A DNA stretch of 64,000 nt from Buchnera aphidicola (Pemphigus immunis). GTDB taxonomy: Bacteria > Pseudomonadota > Gammaproteobacteria > Enterobacterales > Enterobacteriaceae. The DNA is taken from assembly GCF_964059115.1 (NCBI RefSeq), contig NZ_OZ060408.1, positions 434,001 through 498,000 on the forward strand, read 5' to 3'. The position numbers and the translations under genes are program-made. The notes under the pieces were generated by a model, which worked only from the letters and a program-made list of their open reading frames with translations, made no database searches and was not told where the DNA came from. This document shows positions 9,578 to 18,605 of this stretch, in pieces. Position 1 is the first letter of the stretch; each line of letters begins with the position of its first letter.

Positions 9578-10431
9578 ATGAATCATATTTATATACCATT
9601 TCCAAATTTAAATCCTATAGTTTTTTCCATAGGAAAAATTTCTTTGCATTGGTATGGAATTATGTATCTTTTAGGTTTATTTTTTGCTTTATATATAGGT
9701 AAAAAAAAAATAAAAAAAAACAATAAATGGACCCAAGAAGAAATAGAAAATCTTATTTATAATTGTTTTTTTGCTCTCTTAATAGGCGGGAAATTAGGAT
9801 ACATTATTTTTTATAATCCATCATATTACTTAAATAACATAAATAATATATTTAAAATATGGGAAGGAGGAATGTCTTTTCATGGAGGATTCATAGGAGT
9901 TATAATAGCTATATTTTTTTTTCAAAAAAAACAAAAAAACCTTTTTTACAAATTACAGATTTTATTGCTCCCTTAGTACCTTTTGGATTAGGAGCTGGAC
10001 GTATTGGTAATTTTATTAATGGAGAATTATGGGGTAGAATTTCTACTAACATGCCTTTATCAATGTTATTTCCAGGATCCAAAGCAATAGATTTAATGCT
10101 TAGTGATTCAAATAAAGAACTACAAATTTTAATACAAAAATTTGGGTTACTTCCCAGACACCCTTCTCAAATATACGAATTTTTTTTAGAAGGAGTAATA
10201 CTTTTTATTATCTTACATTGGTTTTCAAAAATAAAAACGAAAGAAGGAACTATTTCTGCAATATTTCTTATTAGTTATGGTATTTTACGTATTATTGCTG
10301 AATTTTTTCGACAACCTGATCCACAAATTGGTTTATTATTTGGCATTATCACTATGGGTCAAATCTTATCATGTCCAATGATCATAATTGGTATAGCTAT
10401 AATTATTAAAAGTTATATTAAATATATATGA
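9578..10431 (+). pseudogene. lgt: Prolipoprotein diacylglyceryl transferase, frameshifted at a T9 run (possibly rescued)
   Basis: Lgt adds diacylglycerol to the lipobox cysteine of prolipoproteins in the inner membrane. The first frame (9578-9976) carries SLHWYGIMYL and GGMSFHGG with the essential His. The homology then continues in another frame up to the stop at 10429-10431, with [20 protein letters not shown] including the essential Arg, and RHPSQIYE. The shift maps to T9 at 9914-9922. With a tenth T, the join reads [17 protein letters not shown], which aligns gap-free with E. coli FARRTKRSFFQVSDF, and the protein becomes 284 residues (E. coli 291). A8 and A7 runs follow directly (9924-9931, 9933-9939) but give poorer joins. 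No other lesion is visible, so the gene may be expressed by slippage, be freshly broken, or reflect a sequencing error. Confidence 0.9.
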
Positions 10432-11112
10432 TATATATCATAAAATAAATTACACAATAATATTTAAATTAAAAAAAATAAAAAAATATTAAAAATATTA
10501 ATAAAAATAAATATTAACTTAAAATGAATAGGATGATAAAAATCATAATATTAAATGTTTTTAAATAAAAAAACTAAAACTCATATAAATATTAACTAAA
10601 ATAAAAAATTTAAATAAGTAAATTTACCAAAAATATTGCGATATCATCTGAAATTTCTATCTAATATTATTATTTATAAAATAAAAATAAATATTCTTCT
10701 TTAAAATATAAATTAAAGAAGAATATTTTTTGTAGACAGGTGTAGTTATTCACCTATATAATTATTTTTAAATAATGATAACCTAACAAAATATTGAGAG
10801 TCCTAAAAAACCACTTTAATTATTTAAAAACCATAATCTATAATTTCAATAAAATATTAAATTTTTTATCCTTAAAAACGCAAAAATATCTGCATTAAAA
10901 AAACAGATAGTAATTTATAAAAAATAAAACATATTTTATATCATAAAAATAAAGTATGTATGATTTACTATAATAATTTTTTTTTAAAAAAATTAAAAAT
11001 ATACTTTATTAACGATAAAAATTAATATAATAAATAGTAAAAATGCTATATTTTCTATATAACAGTGTATTTAAAATATATCCATTAATAAAATTATAAA
11101 AAATTAAAAAAA
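10432..11112 (+). other. 681-base AT-rich spacer; thyA expected here is absent
   Basis: No reading frame in this stretch has protein-like composition and I recognise no tRNA. In the Buchnera gene order I know, thyA (thymidylate synthase) lies between lgt and miaB. None of its conserved motifs can be seen here. The spacer contains two hairpins (10690-10727 and 10738-10755), the first followed by a T run and listed separately. Confidence 0.6.
10690..10731 (+). terminator. AT-rich intrinsic terminator-like hairpin in the lgt-miaB spacer
   Basis: A perfect 15-bp inverted repeat (10690-10704 paired with 10713-10727, loop of eight) overlaps a run of six T at 10726-10731. This is the form of a rho-independent terminator but almost without G-C pairs. 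A second short hairpin, AGGTG...CACCT, follows at 10738-10755. It lies 258 bases after lgt, so it may have ended a gene now lost, or it may belong to an unknown small RNA. Confidence 0.5.
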
Positions 11113-12435
11113 ATGAAAAAAAAAGTATATATAAAAACTTGGGGTTGCCAAATGAATGAATATGATTCATCAATGATTTTAGGCATACTAAAAAAAGAAG
11201 AAAATTATGAAGTTACAGAAATACCAGAAAAAGCAGATATTTTAATTTTAAATACTTGCTCTATAAGAGAAAAAGCACAAGAAAAAGTATTTCATCAATT
11301 AGGAAGATGGAAAAACCTAAAAAAAAACAAACCTAATACAATTATTGCTGTTGGAGGATGTGTTGCTACACAAGAAGGACAAGAAATAAAAAAACGCGCA
11401 AAATACGTTGACATTATATTTGGTACTCAAACTCTACACCGTTTACCAAAAATGATAAATACCTCCCGTATATTAAAAAAAAACACCATAGATATCACAT
11501 TTCCTGAAATAGAAAAATTCGATTATCTCCCAGAACCATGTACTCCCAATATATCTTCTTTTGTCACTATTATGGAAGGATGTAATAAATATTGCTCTTT
11601 TTGTATTGTACCTTATACACGAGGTAAAGAAGTCAGCAGACCTTGTGACGATATTATATTTGAAATATCTGTTTTAGCTAAAAAAGGAGTAAGAGAAGTA
11701 AATCTATTAGGACAAAATGTGAATGCTTATAAAGGAAGCACTTTTAATGGGAAAATATGTACATTTGCAGAATTATTACGCATAATTTCAGAAATAGATG
11801 GAATTGATCGAATCCGTTTTACTACTAGTAATCCTATTGAATTTACAGATGATATAATTGATGTTTACCGCGATACTCCTAAACTAGTAAGCTTTCTACA
11901 TTTACCAGTACAAAGTGGATCCGATAAAATTTTAAAATTAATGAAAAGATCTCATACTGTTTCAGAATATAAAACAATTATTAATAAACTATTGTACGTA
12001 AGACCAAATATTCAAATTAGTTCTGATTTTATTATTGGATTTCCAGGAGAAACTGAAAAAGATTTCCAAGACACCTTAAAATTAATTCACGATATTAAAT
12101 TTGATATGAGTTATAGTTTTTTATACTCACCAAGACCAGGTACTCCAGCTGCTAATTTAAAAGATACCGTAAAAAAAGATACGAAAAAAAAACGATTATA
12201 TACCTTACAAAATTTAATTAATCAACAAACCATATATTGGAATAAAAAATTATTAAACAGTATCCAATCAGTATTAGTAGAAGGTATTTCTAAAAAAAAT
12301 ATTATGCAATTATGCGGAAGAACAGAAAACAACAGAATTGTACACTTTACGGGATCACCTAATATGATAGGAAAATTCATAAATTTAAAAATAACTGATT
12401 ATTATAGAAATACTTTAAAAGGACATGTTATCTAA
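11113..12435 (+). CDS. miaB: tRNA-2-methylthio-N6-dimethylallyladenosine synthase
   Basis: This radical-SAM methylthiotransferase converts i6A37 to ms2i6A37 in tRNAs reading UNN codons. The N-terminal MTTase domain has three cluster cysteines in [21 protein letters not shown] and [10 protein letters not shown]. The radical-SAM motif is CNKYCSFC (CxxxCxxC), and a TRAM-type RNA-binding domain ends the protein. At 440 residues it is shorter than E. coli MiaB (474), with the loss at the C-terminal end. The start lies in an A-rich stretch with no clear Shine-Dalgarno. It heads a run with ybeY and ybeX, as in E. coli, but ybeZ is missing between miaB and ybeY. The enzyme carries two Fe-S clusters, so it fits with the retained ygfZ. 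Confidence 0.96.
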   Translation: MKKKVYIKTWGCQMNEYDSSMILGILKKEENYEVTEIPEKADILILNTCSIREKAQEKVFHQLGRWKNLKKNKPNTIIAVGGCVATQEGQEIKKRAKYVDIIFGTQTLHRLPKMINTSRILKKNTIDITFPEIEKFDYLPEPCTPNISSFVTIMEGCNKYCSFCIVPYTRGKEVSRPCDDIIFEISVLAKKGVREVNLLGQNVNAYKGSTFNGKICTFAELLRIISEIDGIDRIRFTTSNPIEFTDDIIDVYRDTPKLVSFLHLPVQSGSDKILKLMKRSHTVSEYKTIINKLLYVRPNIQISSDFIIGFPGETEKDFQDTLKLIHDIKFDMSYSFLYSPRPGTPAANLKDTVKKDTKKKRLYTLQNLINQQTIYWNKKLLNSIQSVLVEGISKKNIMQLCGRTENNRIVHFTGSPNMIGKFINLKITDYYRNTLKGHVI

Positions 12436-12581
12436 ATTTAAAAATAATTAAATAACACCTAAATATAAAAGATATATAAAAATTTTAAAAATATATTCTG
12501 ATAATTTAAATATTACTCAAATATATATATCACACTTTATCAACATAGAAATTTTATGATATTAATCATATTTTTACAATA

Positions 12582-13040
12582 ATGAAAAATATAATACTGG
12601 ATATACAAATAGCCTGTTCAAATAAAATTTATAGACCAAAAAAAAAAGACTTTGAAATATGGTTAAAAAAAATTTTAAAAAGCCAAAAAAAAATATATGA
12701 AATTACCATAAGAATAGTGGATAAAACAGAAATAAAAAAAATAAATTTAAAATATAGAGGTAAAAAAAAACCCACAAATATATTATCATTTGCATATTCT
12801 GAATATGCAAAAAATAATATAATTTTTTTAGGAGATTTAATTATCTGCAATACTATCTTACAAGAAGAAGCAAAAATACAAAAAAAAATACTAAAATCTC
12901 ATTGGGCACACATAATCATACATGGAACTTTACATTTATTAGGATATAGTCACGAAAATGATATTAAACAAAAACAAATGGAATTGTTAGAAACTGATAT
13001 AATGCTTGAATTAGGATATAAAAATCCTTATTTATTTTGA
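12582..13040 (+). CDS. ybeY: Endoribonuclease YbeY (16S rRNA maturation)
   Basis: This is a zinc-dependent single-strand RNase involved in 16S rRNA 3'-end maturation and ribosome quality control. The metal site HGTLHLLGYSH (the H-x3-H-x5-H pattern) is intact near residues 114-124. Also visible is the family motif TNILSFAYSE. At 152 residues it equals the usual length (E. coli 155). The coding region contains an A10 run at 12638-12647 that is in frame, so this gene is exposed to the same slippage that has broken lgt, recC and tusE. It is followed by ybeX after 79 bases. No Shine-Dalgarno is obvious. Confidence 0.94.
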   Translation: MKNIILDIQIACSNKIYRPKKKDFEIWLKKILKSQKKIYEITIRIVDKTEIKKINLKYRGKKKPTNILSFAYSEYAKNNIIFLGDLIICNTILQEEAKIQKKILKSHWAHIIIHGTLHLLGYSHENDIKQKQMELLETDIMLELGYKNPYLF

Positions 13041-13119
13041 TAAACATATTAATGACAAAAATTACTTGTATTTAAAATCACATAATAAAACATATTTTAA
13101 ATATATATATTGAAATACT

Positions 13120-13989
13120 ATGAATGATGAAAATACACAAAATAAAGAAAATCGGAAAGGGTTTTTTTCTGTTTTATTACACCATATTTTCCATGACGAA
13201 CCTAAAAATAAAGAAGATTTATTAAATTTAATAAGAGATTCAGAAGAAAATGAACTAATAGATCAAGAAACACGCGATATGTTAGAAGGTGTTATTGATA
13301 TAACTAAACAACGTGTACGCGAAATTATGATTCCACGTTCACAAATGATTACATTAAAACCCAATTATAACATTAATAAATGTTTAAATATAATTATTAA
13401 ATCAGCTCATTCACGATTTCCTGTTATGAGTAATGATACTAATCATGTCGAAGGTTTACTTATGGCTAAAGATTTACTATCTTTTATGCAAAAATCACAA
13501 GAAAAATTTTATATTAAGAATATTTTACGTCCAGCTATAGTGGTACCTGAAAGTAAATATGTTAATCATATGTTAAAAGAATTTCGTTTGAAAAGATATC
13601 ATATGGCAATAGTAATAGATGAATTTGGAGCTGTATCTGGTCTAGTAACCATAGAAGACATCTTAGAATTAATTGTCGGAAAAATAGAAGACGAATATGA
13701 TAACTCTGTAAATATAAATATTCTTCAATTAAATCAAAATACGTTTAGTATTAAAGCATTGACCCATATTAAAGAATTTAATGAAACTTTCAATACCCAT
13801 TTTAGACATAAAGGCGTAGATACTGTCGGTGGATTAGTTATGCAAGAATGTGGACATCTTCCAAGAAAAGGGGATATTATCGATATTAAAGGCTATAAAT
13901 TTAAAATACATACAGCAAATAGCAGACGCATTATACAACTCCATGTTAATTTTCCAAAAAATGTAGAAATAAATAAAATAAAAAAATAA
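13120..13989 (+). CDS. ybeX: CBS-domain protein YbeX (CorC family)
   Basis: The 289-residue protein has an N-terminal acidic segment, a pair of CBS domains (about residues 65-185, including REIMIPRSQM and YHMAIVIDEFGAVSGLVTIE) and a C-terminal CorC_HlyC transporter-associated domain containing HKGVDTVGG. E. coli YbeX is 292 residues. It was first linked to magnesium and cobalt efflux and, because of its operon with ybeY, more recently to ribosome metabolism; the exact role is unsettled. It follows ybeY and precedes leuS, as in E. coli except that lnt is absent between them. Confidence 0.93.
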   Translation: MNDENTQNKENRKGFFSVLLHHIFHDEPKNKEDLLNLIRDSEENELIDQETRDMLEGVIDITKQRVREIMIPRSQMITLKPNYNINKCLNIIIKSAHSRFPVMSNDTNHVEGLLMAKDLLSFMQKSQEKFYIKNILRPAIVVPESKYVNHMLKEFRLKRYHMAIVIDEFGAVSGLVTIEDILELIVGKIEDEYDNSVNINILQLNQNTFSIKALTHIKEFNETFNTHFRHKGVDTVGGLVMQECGHLPRKGDIIDIKGYKFKIHTANSRRIIQLHVNFPKNVEINKIKK

Positions 13990-14298
13990 AATGATATAAT
14001 TATTTTGTATATATCTGTCAAAAATTTTATAATAAATTTATTTTATATAATACTTATTTTAAAAATAATTTTTTCTAGTTTCATATCTAATATGTACATT
14101 TTTTATAAAAAATATAAGTAAAAATAAAATAAATAATTTTATAAAATGTAAAGATATATAAAAATTAATTAATCAAATATATTCTAATTATTTATAAAAT
14201 AAATACAATTTATATATATATTGTAATAATAAATAATGATTATTTTTACATTCTGCTTTAAAATAGAATTTTGTATTCTAATCGTATTAAATAATACC
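13990..14298 (+). other. AT-rich spacer upstream of leuS
   Basis: I see no gene or stable hairpin in this 309-base spacer. In E. coli lnt (apolipoprotein N-acyltransferase) follows ybeX, and nothing resembling it is present. The last 63 bases are open in frame with leuS but code for a hydrophobic stretch that is not part of LeuRS. Confidence 0.5.
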
Positions 14299-16896
14299 AT
14301 GAAAAAAACATATCAACCTGAAGAAATAGAAAAATACGTACAAAATATTTGGAATAAAAATAATACTTTCAAAGTTACTGAAAATAAGGAAAAAGAAAAA
14401 TACTACTGTTTAGCTATGCTTCCTTATCCCTCTGGTAATTTACATATGGGTCATGTTAGAAACTATACTATCAGTGATGTCATTGCCCGTTACCAAAGAA
14501 TGTTAGGTAAAAATGTTTTACATCCTATGGGTTGGGATGCTTTTGGATTACCAGCTGAAGAAACTGCTATTAAAAATAATATATCCCCAAAATTATGGAC
14601 TTACAAAAATATTAAAAAAATGAAACAACAACTACAATCATTAGGATTTAGTTATGATTGGAGTCGAGAAATAAATACTTGTGAACCTAATTTTTATAGA
14701 TGGGAACAATGGTTCTTTACTAAACTATATAAAAAAAAACTTGTTTATAAAAAAATATCATTTGTAAATTGGTGTCCTGCAGATAAAACAGTATTAGCCA
14801 ATGAACAAGTTATCAACGGATGTTGTTGGCGTTGCAATACCAAAATAACTTTACGAAATATACCACAATGGTTTATAAAAACAAAAAAATATGCTGAAGA
14901 ACTACTCAATAACATTGAAAAATTAAAATACTGGCCTAAAAAAGTAAGAATAATGCAAAAAAATTGGATAGGTCGTTCTGAAGGATTAGACATTACCTTT
15001 AATATAGTCAATAGTAAAAAAAAATTGATAGTATTCACTACTAAACCAGATTTAATCATGGAAGCTACATATATCTCTATATCTCCTTTTCATGAATTCA
15101 CACAAAAATTAGCAAAAAAAAATCAAGAAATAAAAAAATTTATAAAAAAATCATATGAAATTATGAATTCAAAATCCCTCATCAATTCTATACAAAATTT
15201 AGGAAAAAATACAGAAAGATATGTTATCCATCCATTAACAAAGACCCTATTACCTATTTGGATAAATAACTACTTATTAATTGATAATATAGTCAATGAA
15301 ACTATTTCCATACCTTCTCATAATAAAAATGATTTGTCTTTTGCCATACAATATAAATTAAAAATAAAACCTATTTCTAATGAATCGAATTACTTTTTTT
15401 CTAAAATTATAAACCACAATACAATAAAAAAAAAGGAATTATTGAACCTTGAATCATCTAATAATTTAAAAAATAAAAAAAATACCTTAAGTATAACTGA
15501 TTATTTAATTAAAAAAAGAATTGCACAAAAAAAAATCAATTATAAATTAAAAGATTGGACAGTATCTAGACAAAGATACTGGGGTACTCCAATTCCTATG
15601 GCAACAAATAAAAAAAATGAAATTATACCTATACCTGATGATCAATTACCTATTGTTTTACCTGAAAAAAATACCGTACAAGAAATTCAAAACTTTTTAA
15701 AAAAAGAAAAAGAATCAAACCAAATTAACATAAATGGTCAATCGTTTTTTCAAGAAACAGATACTTTCGATACATTTATGGAATCATCTTGGTATTACGT
15801 TAGATACACAGATCCAAATTTTAACGCAATGGTTAACACTAAAGCTGCTGATTATTGGTTACCTATAGACCAATATGTAGGAGGAATAGAACATGCTACT
15901 ATGCACTTAATATATATTCGACTTTACCATAAATTATTACGAGATTTCGGATTAGTAAATAACGATGAACCAATAAAAAAATTATTATGTCAAGGAATGG
16001 TACTTGCAGATGCTTTTTATTTCTTAACTGAAAAAAATCAACGTCATTGGGTTTCTCCTAAATCAGTACAAGTAAAAAGAGATAAACATGGGAAAATTAT
16101 ACAAGCACATACTAAAAATGGAAAAAAAATAACTTATGCTGGTATGATAAAAATGTCAAAATCAAAAAATAATGGCATAGAACCAGAATTAATAATTAAA
16201 AAATATGGAGCTGATACTGTTAGGTTATTTATTATGTTTGCAGCACCTGTCGACGCTTCTCTTGAATGGAGAGAATCAGGAATAAAAGGAATCCATCGTT
16301 TTTTACACAAGCTATGGAAACTAATTTATCACCATGTAAAACAAGAAAATACTGATATTAATTTAAATCCAAAATTATTCACAGAAAAACAAAAAAAAAT
16401 ACGTTGTAAATTACATAAAACTATTATAAAAGTATCCGATGATATTAATCGACGTCAAACGTTTAATACAGCTATTGCAGCAATTATGGAATTAGTCAAC
16501 AATTTCATAAAAAAAAATAAAGAAAACGAACAAGATACTGCATTAATGCAAGAAGCTTTAACAATTATTATAAAAATGTTATATCCATTTACACCACATT
16601 TTAGTTTTTTTACTTGGCAAATATTAAAAAAAAATAGTAATATACCAGATGAAATTCTATGGCCTGTTCCCGATAAAGAAGCAATATTAGAAACATCAAA
16701 TATCATCGCAATTCAAATTAATGGTAAAACACGTTGCAAAATATCAATTAATATAAATTGTTCTAAAGAACAAATATTTACTCTAGTAAAACAAAATTCA
16801 TTAATCCTCAAATTCATTAAAAATAAAAAAATTAATAAAATTATTTATATACCTAGAAAAATATTAAATTTAGTTATATCTGAAAATATTAAATGA
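14299..16896 (+). CDS. leuS: Leucyl-tRNA synthetase, with a degenerate editing site
   Basis: This class I synthetase charges tRNA-Leu. I place the start at 14299 (MKKTYQPEEIEKYV, as in E. coli MQEQYRPEEIESKV) rather than at the ATG at 14236, whose 21 extra residues match nothing. That gives 865 residues (E. coli 860). The synthetic site is intact: HMGH at residues 49-52, GWDAFGLPAEE, FDTFMESSWYY, IGG-type GGIEHA and KMSKS in GMIKMSKSKNNG. The CP1 editing domain is present in size but its signatures are changed. The threonine-rich TTRPDT reads TTKPDL, and GTGAVMAVPGHDQRD reads VNETISIPSHNKND, with only the last Asp clearly kept. Hydrolytic proofreading of mischarged tRNA-Leu is probably weak or absent. 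holA follows after 66 bases. Confidence 0.97.
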   Translation: MKKTYQPEEIEKYVQNIWNKNNTFKVTENKEKEKYYCLAMLPYPSGNLHMGHVRNYTISDVIARYQRMLGKNVLHPMGWDAFGLPAEETAIKNNISPKLWTYKNIKKMKQQLQSLGFSYDWSREINTCEPNFYRWEQWFFTKLYKKKLVYKKISFVNWCPADKTVLANEQVINGCCWRCNTKITLRNIPQWFIKTKKYAEELLNNIEKLKYWPKKVRIMQKNWIGRSEGLDITFNIVNSKKKLIVFTTKPDLIMEATYISISPFHEFTQKLAKKNQEIKKFIKKSYEIMNSKSLINSIQNLGKNTERYVIHPLTKTLLPIWINNYLLIDNIVNETISIPSHNKNDLSFAIQYKLKIKPISNESNYFFSKIINHNTIKKKELLNLESSNNLKNKKNTLSITDYLIKKRIAQKKINYKLKDWTVSRQRYWGTPIPMATNKKNEIIPIPDDQLPIVLPEKNTVQEIQNFLKKEKESNQININGQSFFQETDTFDTFMESSWYYVRYTDPNFNAMVNTKAADYWLPIDQYVGGIEHATMHLIYIRLYHKLLRDFGLVNNDEPIKKLLCQGMVLADAFYFLTEKNQRHWVSPKSVQVKRDKHGKIIQAHTKNGKKITYAGMIKMSKSKNNGIEPELIIKKYGADTVRLFIMFAAPVDASLEWRESGIKGIHRFLHKLWKLIYHHVKQENTDINLNPKLFTEKQKKIRCKLHKTIIKVSDDINRRQTFNTAIAAIMELVNNFIKKNKENEQDTALMQEALTIIIKMLYPFTPHFSFFTWQILKKNSNIPDEILWPVPDKEAILETSNIIAIQINGKTRCKISININCSKEQIFTLVKQNSLILKFIKNKKINKIIYIPRKILNLVISENIK

Positions 16897-16962
16897 TACT
16901 CGTATATTTTTCATTTCATAAAAAATAAATAACGTATTAAAATAAAGGATAAATAACCTATT

Positions 16963-17958
16963 ATGCATATAATTAATGCAGATAATTTAGAAAAATCTTT
17001 CCTCAAAAAACTAAATTATTCTTATTTACTTGTTGGAGAAGAAGAATTTTTTATTCAAGAAACTAAAATTTTTTTATTAAAATTCGCGAAAGAAGAACAG
17101 TATCTTGAAACAAACACAGTATACATTAAATTTGATATAGATTGGATAAACGTAATTAAAATGTATCAAAATATATGTATGTTTTCTAAAAAAAAAATTA
17201 TAATTCTTATATACAAAAAAAATAATTTTGATAATAATTTTTTTAAAAATTTTATAAAAATATCTAAAATATTTAATAAAAATATTTTGCTAATAATACA
17301 CTTAGAAAAACATACTACTAATTATCAAAAAAAAAATTTTTTTAATTTATCTCAAATAAAAACCACAATTATTTGCTGTAATAAAATTACATCTGAAAAT
17401 TGGAACAATTGGATAGAAAAAAAAATAAAAAAAATGAAATTAAATATTCTTAAAGATGTAAAAAAAATGCTGTATAAAAACTACAAAGATAATTTATTCG
17501 CATTATCGAATATATTGAATATATTAATGTTAATTTATTCATCTCACAAGATTACATTAAATAAATCAAAAAAAATAATAGAAAATTTATCATTATTTAC
17601 ACCTGTAGAATGGATTAATTCTATTTTTGAAAAAGATAAAAAAAAGTCTATAAAAATAATACACAGATTAAGTGAACAAAAATACAATCCTATTGTGTTA
17701 ATAAGAAATTTACAAAAAGATTTAATAACATTAATTTATATGAAAAAAAATAAAAATATAAATTACTATCTATTTTTAAATAAAAATAAAATTTGTAATA
17801 AAAGACATTTAATATTCATTAACGCTTGTATTGATATTGCAGATGACAATCTATATAAAGCAATAAAAATAATTACTAATTTAGAATTAAAAATAAAAAC
17901 AGAATACAATAATAAATCATTATGGACACAATTAAAATTACTATCTTTACAATTTTAA
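16963..17958 (+). CDS. holA: DNA polymerase III delta subunit
   Basis: Delta is the clamp-opening subunit of the gamma/tau complex that loads the beta sliding clamp. The sequence is divergent but can be aligned along its length with E. coli HolA: YLLVGEEEFFIQET near the N-terminus, ENWNNWIEKKIKKM in the middle, and FTPVEWINSIF then NPIVLIRNLQKDLITL in the C-terminal domain. Length is 331 against 343 in E. coli. The position directly after leuS is the enterobacterial one, although lptE is missing between them. AAGGA lies 12 bases before the ATG. Its partner dnaX is at 55853. The protein is very Lys/Asn/Ile-rich, as expected for a weakly constrained gene here. Confidence 0.9.
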   Translation: MHIINADNLEKSFLKKLNYSYLLVGEEEFFIQETKIFLLKFAKEEQYLETNTVYIKFDIDWINVIKMYQNICMFSKKKIIILIYKKNNFDNNFFKNFIKISKIFNKNILLIIHLEKHTTNYQKKNFFNLSQIKTTIICCNKITSENWNNWIEKKIKKMKLNILKDVKKMLYKNYKDNLFALSNILNILMLIYSSHKITLNKSKKIIENLSLFTPVEWINSIFEKDKKKSIKIIHRLSEQKYNPIVLIRNLQKDLITLIYMKKNKNINYYLFLNKNKICNKRHLIFINACIDIADDNLYKAIKIITNLELKIKTEYNNKSLWTQLKLLSLQF

Positions 17959-18005
17959 TATTATAAAAAATAATATTAATAAAAAATTCTTCAATAAGGA
18001 TAATT

Positions 18006-18254
18006 ATGTACATTAAAGAAAATTATATTTTAAATTTAGTTAACTTACGTTGTCCTGATCCTATTATGAAACTAAGAGAAAAATTAAGAAAAATAAAAAA
18101 ACATGAAGTAATACTTGTAATAACAGATGATCCTTCTACCAAAAGAGAAATTCCTCAACTTTGTATTTTTATGGGACATACATTAATACACAGTGATATA
18201 AATAAAATTCCTTATCAATATTTATTAAAAAAAGGTAATACATTCAAAAATTAA
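18006..18254 (+). CDS. tusA: Sulfur-carrier protein TusA
   Basis: TusA takes persulfide sulfur from IscS and passes it to TusBCD, then TusE and MnmA, for 2-thiolation of U34 in tRNA-Lys, -Glu and -Gln. The active cysteine is in [14 protein letters not shown] (Cys19), the TusA/SirA signature CPxP. The conserved [13 protein letters not shown] follows. At 82 residues it is the size of E. coli TusA (81). AAGGA six bases before the ATG supports the start. It follows holA after 47 bases. The downstream partner TusE is encoded at 40110-40432 but is frameshifted, so the relay depends on that gene being expressed. Confidence 0.95.
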   Translation: MYIKENYILNLVNLRCPDPIMKLREKLRKIKKHEVILVITDDPSTKREIPQLCIFMGHTLIHSDINKIPYQYLLKKGNTFKN

Positions 18255-18605
18255 AAGAATAATAGAAATTTTATCGATTGTAATAAAAAATTAAAAAACT
18301 GATTTCTTTAAAATATTACAATTATTAACATTATAAAAATTTTTATAATGAATTTACAATAAAACAGATTTCAATCAATTTTTTTATTGATTGAAATATT
18401 ATCTAATTCAAAATTAGATATAAATTTATGTAACCATAATAATTTAAAAAAATTAATTTATAATATCTATTATTTTTATTTTATCATTTAAAAATTAAAT
18501 GTTCATCTATTTATATATGTAAACTCTCATAAATATTTACCATATTAAAAATATTAAATTTTGATTAATAAAAAATTTTTTATCTTAATTATAATAGAAA
18601 AAGTG
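18255..18605. other. Convergent spacer between tusA and asd, with two hairpins
   Basis: This 351-base stretch separates convergent genes and has no coding signal. Apart from the two hairpins at 18368-18419, listed separately, it is plain AT-rich DNA. Confidence 0.6.
18368..18419. terminator. Two tandem hairpins between convergent tusA and asd
   Basis: A perfect 12-bp inverted repeat (18368-18379 with 18386-18397, loop TTTTTT) is followed at once by a perfect 8-bp one (ATCTAATT CAA AATTAGAT, 18401-18419). They lie between convergent genes, where a bidirectional transcription stop is expected. Neither is followed by a long T run, so the terminator call is moderate. Confidence 0.5.

Noticed and set aside
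10736..10860. Possible riboswitch or tRNA in the lgt-miaB spacer
   Set aside because: There is no T-loop or acceptor pairing for a tRNA, and none of the conserved TPP, FMN or lysine riboswitch core sequences.
14236..14298. Longer leuS start giving 21 extra N-terminal residues
   Set aside because: The extra residues are hydrophobic and match no LeuRS; the ATG at 14299 reproduces the family N-terminus.
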